Positions 6,590-16,392 of a stretch of DNA of 38,391 bases are shown in pieces. Position 1 is the stretch's first letter, and each line of letters opens with the position of its first letter. The position numbers were made by a program, and so were the translations under genes. The notes beneath the pieces were generated by a model. That model worked only from the letters and a program-made list of their open reading frames with translations. It was not told where the DNA came from and searched no databases. Source of the stretch: Caldifarciminota bacterium (GTDB lineage: Bacteria > Hydrothermota > 32-111); contig JAUVJU010000004.1 in NCBI GenBank assembly GCA_030592285.1, positions 1 to 38,391 on the forward strand. The letters are read 5' to 3'.

Positions 6590-8201
6590 TAATAATGATC
6601 CCCCATAGTGAATTAATCCTTGTTTCAGCAGAAACACCATTAATAATAGCATCTCCATTAATATCATAAAGAATTCCGGTAGAATGATATTCATTTGTTG
6701 TATCTGCATAACCGCAGGATGTTTCTTTATATGAATATGTATCATTCCCATTAAAATCATTCAAAATACCCATGCCGCACACATTGCCAGCACCCATTGA
6801 TAACCATGAAGATATATATGTATCATCACCATTATAATCATTTAATATACCAATTGCCCAGTCATGTCCGCATCCCTGTGACATACCCCATGAATTATAT
6901 ATATCATCTCCATTTAGATCAGAAAGCATTCCAAATGTGAAATGTGTACCTGCACCCTGTGAATATCTTCTTGCAAAGTATTTATCATTCCCATCATCAT
7001 CACATAGAAATCCCATAGAATACCAATAGGAAGAACCCTGAACAAAATATTCACCTGAATACACATCATTACCATTATTATCATATAAAACACCAACTCC
7101 ACCAGATGCAATATCCCTTATGCCATATCCAAAACCCTGTGATAAATGTGCATGATAATCATTTTCCCTATGATCAGCAATTCCATTTTTCACAGTATAA
7201 TTATCATATCCAGACCTGTCATGAATAATCCCTGTTCCCTGGTAAGTGCCAAATCCTTGTGAAAATCCTTCTGATAAATACACATCATTACCATTGTCAT
7301 CTAAGATTAATGAAAATCCATTGATTGATGCAGCCAATGTAAATGTCTTTCCAATATATATATCATCACCATTTCTATCATTTATTATTCCAATCCCATT
7401 TATTGCACAAGCAGTAGAATAATTCTTGCCTTCATAATAGTCATTCCCATCCAAATCAATGATCATTGATAAACCGCCATTGCCGCATGCAATTGTATAA
7501 TCATTTGTTGCAATGTATTTATCATTACCACTTATATCAATGATTAGGGTATTGGGTTTACTAAGAAAATATATATCATCTCCCCCCTTATCAATAATAA
7601 TATTCACAGTATCATAGATCATATCATCCGTATCTTTGCACTCTATTATTTCAATATCTGCTTCTATGATAAATTCACATAATTTTATTATATCATCATT
7701 ATTCATTTTCAAAATGTATTCAGCAATTCTTATCATTCCATTTATTCCATCAATATTGGAATTATCTAAAAAGAATGTAAGATCATTATAGAATGAATCA
7801 TTATTATCAATAAAAAAATCAAAATCACTGATCTTTCTATATTTATTGAACTCTTTTATAATTTCAGAATCATTAGGATTATTCGGATCAATAAAATCCC
7901 TTAATGTTTCATAAATACCCTTTGTTGGTTTCTCTCCATTAGATATATAGAATTGCAATTTCATATAATCACCATTATTAAGATATTTGAGAATATTATT
8001 TTTAATCCTTTCCGATTCATAAGGTTTATTCAAAATATAATATGGTAATTCATATCCCTTATATTTCTGATGATCTACATAAAGCATTCCTGTTCCGTAA
8101 ATATCTAATCCAAATCTAGAAAAGGCATCTATCATTGCCTTTTCATTGGCAACTACATTTATACTTAATAGAATAATTATAATTACAATTAATTTCTTCA
8201 T
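6579..8201 (-). CDS. Exported protein with ~27-residue G-[ND]-D-x-Y repeats
   Basis: 540 residues with an N-terminal signal peptide (K-K-L-I-V-I-I-I-I-L-L-S-I-N-V-V-A). Residues ~20-200 are helical and unrecognised. From ~205 to ~535 runs a tandem array of about eleven units, mostly 26-27 residues, with one of 46 and one of 31. Each opens G-[ND]-D-x-Y, often carries S-Q-G in the middle, and closes G-[IM]-[GL]-x-x-D-x-[ND]. The regular Asp/Asn turns suggest a calcium-binding or ladder-like beta-solenoid. They are not the nine-residue G-G-x-G-x-D-x-x-x of RTX toxins. The four-base overlap with the lipoprotein gene upstream and the overlap downstream place it in an exported-protein block. Surface or periplasmic location is likely; function unknown. 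Confidence 0.8.
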   Translation of the reverse strand: MKKLIVIIIILLSINVVANEKAMIDAFSRFGLDIYGTGMLYVDHQKYKGYELPYYILNKPYESERIKNNILKYLNNGDYMKLQFYISNGEKPTKGIYETLRDFIDPNNPNDSEIIKEFNKYRKISDFDFFIDNNDSFYNDLTFFLDNSNIDGINGMIRIAEYILKMNNDDIIKLCEFIIEADIEIIECKDTDDMIYDTVNIIIDKGGDDIYFLSKPNTLIIDISGNDKYIATNDYTIACGNGGLSMIIDLDGNDYYEGKNYSTACAINGIGIINDRNGDDIYIGKTFTLAASINGFSLILDDNGNDVYLSEGFSQGFGTYQGTGIIHDRSGYDNYTVKNGIADHRENDYHAHLSQGFGYGIRDIASGGVGVLYDNNGNDVYSGEYFVQGSSYWYSMGFLCDDDGNDKYFARRYSQGAGTHFTFGMLSDLNGDDIYNSWGMSQGCGHDWAIGILNDYNGDDTYISSWLSMGAGNVCGMGILNDFNGNDTYSYKETSCGYADTTNEYHSTGILYDINGDAIINGVSAETRINSLWGIIINEK

Positions 8202-9220
8202 AAACTATCAAGTGTTAGTGAATAGATCACTGAACTTGTTTCCATTAATTTAAAGTATTTTCTTTTACCCGGATTATAGATATGACCATCTGCAAATATA
8301 TAATGTGTTCCATTATCAATTAAATATGATAAAAATGGTCCACCATAATTTTCTTTCTCATTACCCCAAACACCCAATATCTTTATTGCATTATGCCCTT
8401 TAAAATCAATTGTATCAATTATCAATTTAACAAATTGAGTATCAACAGTATCTCCATCCCAATATTTGTCAGATATTTTTCTTCTCCAATCAAGTATTGT
8501 TTTATATGTAAAATCGGTTTTCTCTAAAATACTAATAGTAACAACCCTTTCCGGATAGTGTGAAATTACAGAAAAGGTTTTCAATTCTTTATTAAAGAAT
8601 GATTTCTTGTAATCAGATGGTATTTTTATATCAATGTCAAATTCGTTTTTTATTGATTTTTCCAATTCACGATTTTCTCCTGTAAAGTAAACCATTCTTT
8701 CAAGTGCTCTTGATGCAGATTTTTTAAAGAAATCCACAATATTATTTTTATTGATCTCTATCATTTTCTTCAATGCCTCTTCATCAGTACCGGCAATTAT
8801 CATAATTGACTGCCCCTTTGCAAAACCATCATAGATCTGGAACATCATTGCCCGATTATCTTTAACCTCCTGAAGATTCTCTTCATTAAGGAAATTATTA
8901 ATTATTTTTGAATATGGATCCTTTCTCTCAATATTTGTAATAAATAATATATTCTTGCTCTTCTTAAATAATGGCAATTTCTCATAAGGTACATAGAATA
9001 TTTTAAAAACAGATTCCCTTACCGGCAAAAATACTTCATCATAAAGTATATCAAGCAGCATGGGTTCCATTTCACCATAAACAGCCTTTGATGCACATAT
9101 AACTATTTCTGACATTTCACCTGTTGCTGTTTCCTTTAATTTACTCTGTGTACATGAAGATAGTACAAGAATAATTACAAAAAACAGTTTTATGATATTA
9201 TGTTTCTTTAAGAGTATCAT
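8198..9220 (-). CDS. DUF4837-like lipoprotein
   Basis: About 340 residues. The N-terminus is K-K-H then a hydrophobic run ending in L-S-S-C, a lipobox, so the mature protein should start at a lipid-modified Cys. The body resembles the DUF4837 family of Bacteroidetes and relatives: a strand I-V-I-C-A-S near the start, two roughly repeated halves, an I-I-A-G-T-D-E-E-A-L-K-K segment, and near the end G-V-W-G-N-E-K-E-N-Y-G-G-P-F, which fits the conserved glycine-rich stretch. Family assignment is from memory of the pattern and is moderate. The ATG at 9220 has AGGAG five bases upstream; a TTG one codon earlier is also open. It overlaps recG by 23 bases and the repeat protein by four. Confidence 0.7.
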   Translation of the reverse strand: MILLKKHNIIKLFFVIILVLSSCTQSKLKETATGEMSEIVICASKAVYGEMEPMLLDILYDEVFLPVRESVFKIFYVPYEKLPLFKKSKNILFITNIERKDPYSKIINNFLNEENLQEVKDNRAMMFQIYDGFAKGQSIMIIAGTDEEALKKMIEINKNNIVDFFKKSASRALERMVYFTGENRELEKSIKNEFDIDIKIPSDYKKSFFNKELKTFSVISHYPERVVTISILEKTDFTYKTILDWRRKISDKYWDGDTVDTQFVKLIIDTIDFKGHNAIKILGVWGNEKENYGGPFLSYLIDNGTHYIFADGHIYNPGKRKYFKLMETSSVIYSLTLDSL

Positions 9221-11249
9221 CAAGTCTCCTTTTTAGGCGTAGTTTAACATATTTATTATCATGTTGCAATAAATTAGGATCTTCATTAATTAAATAAGCA
9301 GCATCCTTAAAAGCCAATTTTAATACAGAGTAATCATCCGGGATTAAAGCAAATTTAAATTTTGGCATACCATGCTGTTTCTTTCCCCATAATTCACCAG
9401 CACCACGCATTTTCAGATCCATTTCAGCAATATCAAATCCATTTGAATTGTTAGCAATAATCTTCAATCGTTCTATTCCCTTTTCAGATATCTCACTGCT
9501 GCTTAAAAGGAAACAGTAAGACTGCAGATCAGCTCTTCCCACTCTTCCTCTTAATTGATGTAATTGTGATAAACCAAATCGTTCTGCATTAATAATAATT
9601 ACTGCTGTTGCATCCTTTATATCAATGCCTACTTCAATAACAGTTGTCCCAACTAATATATGTGTTTTTCCTGTTTTGAGATTATGCATTGCAAGTTCTT
9701 TTTCATCCTGTTTCAATTTTGAGTATATTTTCCCAATCTTGTATGAATTAAAATGTCCCTCTTTCAATTCATTATAAACACGGTTAACAGATTTTAGTTC
9801 ATCAAGCTTACCATCTTCAATTAGTGGACATACAACAAAACACTTCTGACCATCATCCAAAAGCTTTTTTACAAATTCATACATTTTATTTCTATCTTTT
9901 GAAGCAATCCATTTTGTTTTAATGGACTTCTGCATTGAGGGCTTTTCTTTTATACGACTTATATCCAAATCACCATATATCATCATTGACATTGAACGAG
10001 GTATTGGTGTTGCACTCATTATTAGATAATCCGGATGCACACCTTTTCCTCTCATTAGGTTTCTCTGAATAACACCAAAACGATGTTGTTCATCAATAAT
10101 TATCATTTTCAAATTATTAAAAATTACACTATTTTCAATAAGAGCATGTGTACCAATTATTATTTTTGTTTTACCCTCTTCAATTGATTTCATATCTCTT
10201 TCTGATTTTTTAATTGATGATGTTAAAATAGCAACTTTTATATTCATACCCTTAAGCATTTTTGAGATTTTACTATAATGCTGCTGTGCCAACACCTCTG
10301 TTGGAACCATTATTGCAGCCTGATACCCGCTATCTACCGCAAGTAGCATTGCCATTAACCCAACAATTGTTTTCCCAACACCAACATCTCCCATGAGCAT
10401 TCTATTCATAGGGTATATTGAATGCATATCTTTTTTAATATCATTAACTGCATTTTCCTGATGAGTAGTTAATGTAAATCCAATTGATTTAAGAAGCTTA
10501 TGACTTGAAGGTGACTTATCTGTATATGAATGATGTTTTGCTACCATATTCCTTTTTCTTCTTACTGCCATAACTAAACCAGAATAGAATAATTCTGAAA
10601 ATTTCAATCTTTTAATTGCATTTGAGAGAATTTCCTCATTTTCAGGAAAATGAAGATTCTTTATAGTTGTCTTTATATCAATAAAATCATATTTTTTAAT
10701 AATACTATTTGGTATATCCTCTTCAAGCATCTCAGAGCAATCTTTAATAGTAGAATGTATTATCCTTCTTAAATATTTTTGTGACAAGCCGCTTGTTAAT
10801 GAGTAAATAGGTACAATTCTCCCTGTATGCAGTAAATCATCTACACTCTTATCCAAGATTTCATAAACAGGATATAACATTTCATATATACCCCTGCCTC
10901 TATTTACCTTACCACTTAAAATTACTTTCTCCCCTGTAATAATTGTATTTTTTACATATTTATTATTAAACCATTTTGCATACATATACTGATTCCCTGA
11001 TTTAACAAGTGCACTGAATATATACATTCGCTTTCTTGTATAGGTCTCACCTGTTTCAACAATATCAGCAAGGATTGTATTAAATTTATCAGGAATGATC
11101 TCATCATTATTTATTTCTCTATTTAAATATTTGAAAGGTGGATAAAAAAGCAAGTCCTCTATTGTTTCAATACCAAGCTTTTTAAAAAGATTATATCTTT
11201 GGGGACCTACACCTCTTAGATACCTTACATTATCATCAATACTCTTCAT
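9198..11249 (-). CDS. recG: ATP-dependent DNA helicase RecG
   Basis: Branch-migrating helicase that remodels stalled replication forks and Holliday junctions. The wedge/OB domain at the N-terminus contains Y-L-R-G-V-G-P-Q-R and I-E-D-L-L-F-Y-P-P. Superfamily 2 motifs follow in order: G-D-V-G-V-G-K-T (Walker A), I-I-I-D-E-Q-H-R-F-G-V (DEQH, as in RecG), S-A-T-P-I-P-R-S, then I-E-V-G-I-D-I and Q-L-R-G-R-V-G-R-A. The C-terminal M-R-G-A-G-E-L-W-G-K-K-Q-H-G is specific to RecG. The ATG was preferred to a TTG 13 codons upstream (11288), which would extend deeper into the preceding gene. The chosen start still overlaps that gene by 14 bases. About 683 residues, normal for RecG. Confidence 0.96.
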   Translation of the reverse strand: MKSIDDNVRYLRGVGPQRYNLFKKLGIETIEDLLFYPPFKYLNREINNDEIIPDKFNTILADIVETGETYTRKRMYIFSALVKSGNQYMYAKWFNNKYVKNTIITGEKVILSGKVNRGRGIYEMLYPVYEILDKSVDDLLHTGRIVPIYSLTSGLSQKYLRRIIHSTIKDCSEMLEEDIPNSIIKKYDFIDIKTTIKNLHFPENEEILSNAIKRLKFSELFYSGLVMAVRRKRNMVAKHHSYTDKSPSSHKLLKSIGFTLTTHQENAVNDIKKDMHSIYPMNRMLMGDVGVGKTIVGLMAMLLAVDSGYQAAIMVPTEVLAQQHYSKISKMLKGMNIKVAILTSSIKKSERDMKSIEEGKTKIIIGTHALIENSVIFNNLKMIIIDEQHRFGVIQRNLMRGKGVHPDYLIMSATPIPRSMSMMIYGDLDISRIKEKPSMQKSIKTKWIASKDRNKMYEFVKKLLDDGQKCFVVCPLIEDGKLDELKSVNRVYNELKEGHFNSYKIGKIYSKLKQDEKELAMHNLKTGKTHILVGTTVIEVGIDIKDATAVIIINAERFGLSQLHQLRGRVGRADLQSYCFLLSSSEISEKGIERLKIIANNSNGFDIAEMDLKMRGAGELWGKKQHGMPKFKFALIPDDYSVLKLAFKDAAYLINEDPNLLQHDNKYVKLRLKRRLDDTLKET

Positions 11250-11796
11250 AAGGTATGAATTCCAATTTGTTATTTTTAAACCCGACAAATTTATAGAAGA
11301 AAGAAAATATAGGTAATTCCATTACAATGTATTTAATAAAGCCGGTAGAATCAATATGAATTTCATATTCATCTGTCTCTTCACCTCTTATAGTAATATT
11401 TTTAATAATACTGTTATCATTACTATCACTTATTGAAAACACATATGATTCAACTTTTCTTTTTAGACCGGTTATACTTTCTATTCCATTATAATGTAAA
11501 GTATCCTGATTAATTACAGGAAAAATAATTCTTGGTCTTGGAGGGTCATAAAGAGCAGAAGCAGAAAACATTCCATATCCTATCTTGCGATTCATCATAA
11601 ATAGTGTATCGCCTTTTTTTACAAGATTTTCCGTATAAATAAATTTACCTGATTTGATACTTATTTCAATTTCATCTAAGTTATAGTTTGTTTCTACTGT
11701 AAAAATTCTTTCAGATCCTTTCTCAATATATAGATTATTACCTGTATGCATTTCTGTAAAAGATAATGTTATAAATATTAGAAAAATAATATTCAT
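11236..11796 (-). CDS. Small exported protein of unknown function
   Basis: 186 residues. A short hydrophobic N-terminus (M-N-I-I-F-L-I-F-I-T-L-S-F-T) suggests export. The mature part looks beta-rich, with alternating strands and a Pro-rich loop (Y-D-P-P-R-P-R-I-I-F-P). I recognise no family. It starts one base after the mutS stop and overlaps recG at its end, so it is firmly part of the same transcription unit and its reading frame is protected by both neighbours. A role at the envelope is all that can be inferred. Confidence 0.7.
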   Translation of the reverse strand: MNIIFLIFITLSFTEMHTGNNLYIEKGSERIFTVETNYNLDEIEISIKSGKFIYTENLVKKGDTLFMMNRKIGYGMFSASALYDPPRPRIIFPVINQDTLHYNGIESITGLKRKVESYVFSISDSNDNSIIKNITIRGEETDEYEIHIDSTGFIKYIVMELPIFSFFYKFVGFKNNKLEFIPYEEY

Positions 11797-11797
11797 T

Positions 11798-14347
11798 TCA
11801 CTTCTCCTCTACCTTGTTTTTTAATGTTTCAAGGATCAATAATGCCTCTACAGGCGAAGTTCTATTTATATCTATTTCATTTAATGATTTGATGATCTCA
11901 GATTTCCAGTTATTCTTTAATTCGCTGTTATTAAATAGTTTTAGCTGCTCAATATCCCTAATCTTTTCTCTAATATTTTCTTCATTTTCCTTTAAAAGAG
12001 CCAATATTGAGTAACCATTATTAATGATTGATTCAGGAAAACCTGCCATTCGTGCTACTTCCAGACCATAGCTGTCATCACTTTTACCTTCAATGATCCT
12101 TTTTAAATAAATAACCCTGTTTTTAACCCTTTTTACCCTTGTTGTATAATTTTTCAAACGCTTCAATTTCAATGATAATTCTGTTAATTCATGATAATGT
12201 GTTGCAAAAAGTATATTGGGCATTTCGGGACAATCATGAAGATACTCTACAATAGCCCATGCAATGGATAATCCGTCAAATGTGGATGTTCCTCTACCGA
12301 TCTCATCAAGTATAATAAAACTTCTATTGGTCATATTATTAATAATATTCGCACTTTCAAGCATTTCAGCCATAAATGTTGAAACACCCCTTGAAAGATC
12401 ATCAGATGCACCTATGCGCGTAAATATTCTATCCGTAAGCGGTATATTGGCATATTCAGCAGGCACATACATTCCAAGATGGGTCATATAAATTATTAAG
12501 GCATTTTGTCTTAGATATGTTGATTTTCCTGACATATTTGGTCCTGTTAATAGAATAATCTGTGTCTCTAAATCCGTTTTCAATGAATTGGGAATAAATT
12601 TACCTCTACCTTCAACTGCTTCAACAACAGGATGTCGTCCCTTTTCAATATGAATATCTTTTCCTTCATTAACAATCGGTCTAATGTAATTATATTGAGA
12701 TGCCATTTCTCCATAGCTTAATGATAGATCTATTGATGAAATAGCAAATGCATTATCTTTTAGTTCATCAAAATTTTCCGCAATTCTTTCAAGTATCTTA
12801 GTAAATAACTCATTCTCCAATTTATTCAGATTCTCATCTGAGTGTAATACTGCCTCTTCATATTCTCTCAATTCAGCAGTTGTATATCTTGTGGAATTTT
12901 TTAATGATTGCTTCCATATATATTCCGGCGGTACCTTATCCTTCTTCAGATTACTAATCTCAATATAGTAGCCTGCAATATTATTAAAACTGATCCTCAG
13001 AGTGCTAATTCCTGTTTTGGTTTTTTCTTCATTTTCCATTTCCCTTATTCTTGAAACAGCATTTTTTGATATATCAATTATATTATCATAATCATTATTA
13101 TATCCACTTTTTATAATCCTTTCCTTTTTTCCATTAAGAATTTTATTCTTATCCAATGCACTATTTATCAGTTTTGATATATCAGGTAGATCATTAAGTT
13201 TTTCATTATATGATTCTATTTTGATATTTTTAAGATGATTTCTTATTAATGGTATCCGTGATAATGCCTGTTCTAAAAGTATCACATCCCGATAACTTGC
13301 TTTACCTGTTTTTATTCTTATTGCAATTCGTTCAATATCTCCAATACTGCGTATCTCATTTTTTAAATATCTGAATATATTGGAATTATTTAATAGCATC
13401 TCTACTTCATTTAAACGACTATTTATTTTTTGTGTTTCTATATATGGATGATAGAGCATATATCTTAAATAACGGGCTCCCATAGGTGTAGATGTCTTAT
13501 CAATAATATCAAGAAATGAATTCTCCTGCTCACCATTTATTCTGCTGAATATCTCCAAATTTCTTAATGTTTGTTCATCTATATACATATAATCAGCATT
13601 ATTTTCAAATTTTATACAGGTGATCTGTACTGCACTGTTTTTTAAATTCTCATTAATATAATTTAGAAGAACACCAGCAACAATAACTGATTCATTATCA
13701 ATAAGACCAATACCATCAAGGGCGGTAATATTGAAATGTCTTTTCACTGTTCTTTCATTATCATTAAATGAATAATTGAAATCATTCATTAGATGTACAT
13801 TGCTTGATTCAGTAATGGGAGATGATTCTTTTTCAAGAATTTCACTTACTTTTGTTTTTCTTAAAAAATCCTTCAGATTTTCTTTTGTATCAAATTTAAT
13901 AACCCTGAATTCCCCTGTTGTAATATCACTTAAAGCAATATAATGATTTTCACTACTTATACATGCTGCAATATAATTATTTTCTTTATCATTTAAAAGG
14001 GATTCCCTCATTAATGTTCCGGGTGTTAAAACCTCTACCACACCCCTTTTCACAAGTTTAATATTTTTATTTGGTGCTTCTAATTGTTCACAAACTGCAA
14101 TTTTTCTTCCGCTTGATACAAGTCGCGAAATATACATATCTGCACTTTTTACAGGAAATCCCGCCATTGGTATTGTTTCATCTTTATAATGCCTTGCAGT
14201 AAGAGTAATTCCTAAATAGGCAGATACAATTTTAGCATCATCATAAAATGTTTCATAAAAATCACCCATTCTAAAAAGCAATAATGCGTCAGTATAATCA
14301 TTTTTTATTTCACTATACTGTTTCATTAACGGGGTTTTGTGAGACAT
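11798..14347 (-). CDS. mutS: DNA mismatch repair protein MutS
   Basis: Full-length MutS1 (849 residues), the mismatch-recognition ATPase. The N-terminal mismatch-reading motif is Phe30-x-Glu32 in M-G-D-F-Y-E-T-F, preceded by T-P-L-M-K-Q-Y. Domains follow in the usual order: connector, lever with long helices (~250-550), and ATPase. Walker A is G-P-N-M-S-G-K-S-T with Lys608, and Walker B is I-I-L-D-E-I-G-R-G-T-S-T with Asp681 and Glu682. F-A-T-H-Y-H-E-L-T and Y-G-L-E-V-A-R-M-A-G-F-P complete the signature. The start shares one base with the SPOR gene stop (TAATG), showing tight coupling. The mismatch-repair partner MutL is not in this window; the MutL-like gene at the right end is a different family. 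Confidence 0.98.
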   Translation of the reverse strand: MSHKTPLMKQYSEIKNDYTDALLLFRMGDFYETFYDDAKIVSAYLGITLTARHYKDETIPMAGFPVKSADMYISRLVSSGRKIAVCEQLEAPNKNIKLVKRGVVEVLTPGTLMRESLLNDKENNYIAACISSENHYIALSDITTGEFRVIKFDTKENLKDFLRKTKVSEILEKESSPITESSNVHLMNDFNYSFNDNERTVKRHFNITALDGIGLIDNESVIVAGVLLNYINENLKNSAVQITCIKFENNADYMYIDEQTLRNLEIFSRINGEQENSFLDIIDKTSTPMGARYLRYMLYHPYIETQKINSRLNEVEMLLNNSNIFRYLKNEIRSIGDIERIAIRIKTGKASYRDVILLEQALSRIPLIRNHLKNIKIESYNEKLNDLPDISKLINSALDKNKILNGKKERIIKSGYNNDYDNIIDISKNAVSRIREMENEEKTKTGISTLRISFNNIAGYYIEISNLKKDKVPPEYIWKQSLKNSTRYTTAELREYEEAVLHSDENLNKLENELFTKILERIAENFDELKDNAFAISSIDLSLSYGEMASQYNYIRPIVNEGKDIHIEKGRHPVVEAVEGRGKFIPNSLKTDLETQIILLTGPNMSGKSTYLRQNALIIYMTHLGMYVPAEYANIPLTDRIFTRIGASDDLSRGVSTFMAEMLESANIINNMTNRSFIILDEIGRGTSTFDGLSIAWAIVEYLHDCPEMPNILFATHYHELTELSLKLKRLKNYTTRVKRVKNRVIYLKRIIEGKSDDSYGLEVARMAGFPESIINNGYSILALLKENEENIREKIRDIEQLKLFNNSELKNNWKSEIIKSLNEIDINRTSPVEALLILETLKNKVEEK

Positions 14348-15090
14348 TACTCCACCTTAACAGTCCAAACGCTTATTCCTTCTGATTTTTGGAGTACAGA
14401 TGAATATGATGCTGCTTTAATTGCATCCTCAAATTTCCCTACCATTACTTTATACATATTGTCTTTTGTAATTACAAATGCTTCATATCCTTTCTTAATA
14501 AATTCATCTCTCATTTTATCAGCATTATCCTTTTTCATAAATGCTCCTATTTGAACAGAATAGAATGATGCATCAATAATTGTATGTTCCTGATTTTCAA
14601 TCTTATAATATTTTAAAAATGGATACTGTGAATATTTTTCCGCAAATTCAGCAATTAATTTCTTTGTTAATTCAAAATTACCATTTCTCTCATAAAATGC
14701 AATAAATGTAATATATCCAAATGGTGAGTAAGTGCCGTCATTAGCATAAATAAGCCGCTTAACAATATCTTTTGCCTTTATTGTATCATTAATTATAAAA
14801 TAGTATTTGGATAAACGGTATAATGATTTAGAGTAAAAAGGTGAAGACGAGTATGAATTAATAATTTTTGTATATAGAGTAATTGAATTGAGAATATCAT
14901 GAGATAATTCTGCAGTATAGAATAGCAATGAATCATTTATCTTTTTATTATTTACTGCTTCATTATATTTATTTCTAAAATACTCAAAATCATTTTCTTT
15001 ATATTTTTTATTATAATCACCAAAAATTGCTAATACTGAAATAATTAAAATTAAAATTGTTAAATATTTACTTGATAAATAGTTGTACAT
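14347..15090 (-). CDS. SPOR-domain protein with TPR-like helices
   Basis: 247 residues. An N-terminal hydrophobic helix (L-T-I-L-I-L-I-I-S-V-L-A-I-F) anchors or exports it. Residues ~55-160 form helical pairs like tetratricopeptide repeats. The C-terminal ~75 residues are a SPOR domain: Y-S-V-Q-I-G-A-F, then an A-D-K-M-R-D-E-F-I-K-K-G-Y helix, then M-Y-K-V-M-V-G-K-F and a closing A-x-x-x-x-x-x-L helix. SPOR domains bind glycan strands lacking stem peptides, the product of amidases such as the one at 661-2097. It overlaps the upstream TPR gene by 23 bases and touches mutS. Division or wall remodelling is a reasonable but unproven role. Confidence 0.85.
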   Translation of the reverse strand: MYNYLSSKYLTILILIISVLAIFGDYNKKYKENDFEYFRNKYNEAVNNKKINDSLLFYTAELSHDILNSITLYTKIINSYSSSPFYSKSLYRLSKYYFIINDTIKAKDIVKRLIYANDGTYSPFGYITFIAFYERNGNFELTKKLIAEFAEKYSQYPFLKYYKIENQEHTIIDASFYSVQIGAFMKKDNADKMRDEFIKKGYEAFVITKDNMYKVMVGKFEDAIKAASYSSVLQKSEGISVWTVKVE

Positions 15091-16030
15091 ACTTGTAATA
15101 TCCTGTTTCTAAAAGTACTTGAATAATTATTTGAGGGTTTTCCTTAACAAGTTCATTATCATTTTTTCTTATATCTTCAATTAAAACCTTAATATTTATT
15201 TCATCCTCACCTGATATATTTATTGTAAATATTTTTAATGCTTTTTTAATATAATTATTGAGATTTGATTTATCAATCATTGTCAGTATTTTTTCTGGTT
15301 CTTCACACTGCTTTATCCATTTAATAATCGTTTTTATATGTTTTTCATTAAAGTTAGGATTTTTTACTTTTTTGAAAATAATTTCTTCTACTCTTTCCTG
15401 TTTATACTCCAAGCATTTTTTTAGTAAAACAGTTAAAAGCTTTTCATCATCCAGACCCTTCCCAAGTGCCGCAATTATAATATCCTCATTATCTGATTCC
15501 TTATATGCTCTTTTCATTATTTCTACTGCACGTAAAGGTGGTCTATTATCAATAATATCTTTCACAGCATTGATATTACCTGCATATACCTCAATTTCCG
15601 ATTTTAGTGTTCTTATATGAACAGGTTCAATTGAAAAATAATTCATTTTTACAGATGAAATATGCTTTTTTGCATCACTGTATTTTTTCATTTTCTGATA
15701 ACATAATGCAGTAAGAAAATGTACTGTATTTATATATGCTCTCTTTATATTTTTCTTTGCTAATAATGTTAATAATAGATTGATGCATTTCTGGTATTCT
15801 CCCTGATTATGAAATGCAAATGATTTAACAATATAAATAAATGTATTATCATCATCTCCAGTTATTTTTTTATCAACATCATTAGGATTAATTTTCTCAT
15901 TTGCAAGAATTTTGATAACATAATCATCAATGGTCTTATTAAGTCGCCTTTCCTTTTTTATTAATAGTATAATAATAAATATTAATTCAATTAATGCTAC
16001 TGCAAAAAGAATATATGACATTATATTCAT
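15068..16030 (-). CDS. LapB/YciM-like membrane-anchored TPR protein
   Basis: 320 residues. A single N-terminal membrane helix (residues ~4-24, Y-I-L-F-A-V-A-L-I-E-L-I-F-I-I-I-L-L-I) is followed by a K-K-E-R-R linker and a cytoplasmic helical-repeat domain with TPR-like pairs. LapB (YciM) of enterobacteria has the same architecture and works with LapA to set lipopolysaccharide synthesis by controlling LpxC turnover. Here the gene lies directly after a lapA-like gene, which is the main argument. It lacks the C-terminal rubredoxin-type cysteine motif of true LapB, so function may differ. The ATG has GGAG six bases upstream. Confidence 0.6.
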   Translation of the reverse strand: MNIMSYILFAVALIELIFIIILLIKKERRLNKTIDDYVIKILANEKINPNDVDKKITGDDDNTFIYIVKSFAFHNQGEYQKCINLLLTLLAKKNIKRAYINTVHFLTALCYQKMKKYSDAKKHISSVKMNYFSIEPVHIRTLKSEIEVYAGNINAVKDIIDNRPPLRAVEIMKRAYKESDNEDIIIAALGKGLDDEKLLTVLLKKCLEYKQERVEEIIFKKVKNPNFNEKHIKTIIKWIKQCEEPEKILTMIDKSNLNNYIKKALKIFTINISGEDEINIKVLIEDIRKNDNELVKENPQIIIQVLLETGYYKYVQLFIK

Positions 16031-16044
16031 TTTCTACTCCATAA

Positions 16045-16392
16045 TTACTTTGAATCTTCTTCTTCAACAGATTCCGGTTTTTCATCTTCAATACTATTAT
16101 CAACATTATCAGCAATCAGTTTTCTCACTTCTTTCAATTCAGTTTCTAATCTCTGTATGTGTTTTTGTAATTTATATATTTTTGCTCTCTGCTTAATTTC
16201 ATAGAAAATCGCAATTAGCATTATTACAATCATTCCAACTAATATGCATTCAAGCATAAGTAAACTAAGTGACATATTCTCAAATGTCCACCCAAGTAAT
16301 CTTACATCAATAATAGTACCACCATTCTGTGTTCCAACAACAATTCCTAATATTATAATAATTGCGGAAATAAGAATATTAACAAGATACAT
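16045..16392 (-). CDS. LapA-like (DUF1049) membrane protein
   Basis: 115 residues with two membrane helices (~5-22 and ~42-64), joined by a short loop with N-G-G-T-I-I-D-V-R-L-L-G-W-T-F. This matches the V-N-x-x-x-V-x-L-x-L-x-x-W-x-F pattern of LapA-domain proteins. A charged coiled coil (~65-95, Q-R-L-E-T-E-L-K-E-V-R-K-L) and an acidic tail follow in the cytoplasm. LapA is an inner-membrane partner of LapB. The start overlaps the miaB stop by one base, with AGGAGG four bases upstream. The pairing with the next gene supports the assignment. Confidence 0.75.
   Translation of the reverse strand: MYLVNILISAIIIILGIVVGTQNGGTIIDVRLLGWTFENMSLSLLMLECILVGMIVIMLIAIFYEIKQRAKIYKLQKHIQRLETELKEVRKLIADNVDNSIEDEKPESVEEEDSK

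Noticed and set aside
5813-6760. Long version of the exported helical protein starting at 6760
   Set aside because: The extra 57 codons overlap the repeat protein and read as its shadow (Met/Ile/His-rich); the ATG at 6589 is followed by a clean signal peptide.
6579-8201. RTX toxin or adhesin
   Set aside because: Repeats are ~27 residues with G-[ND]-D-x-Y, not the nine-residue G-G-x-G-x-D-x-x-x, and no type I secretion genes are nearby.
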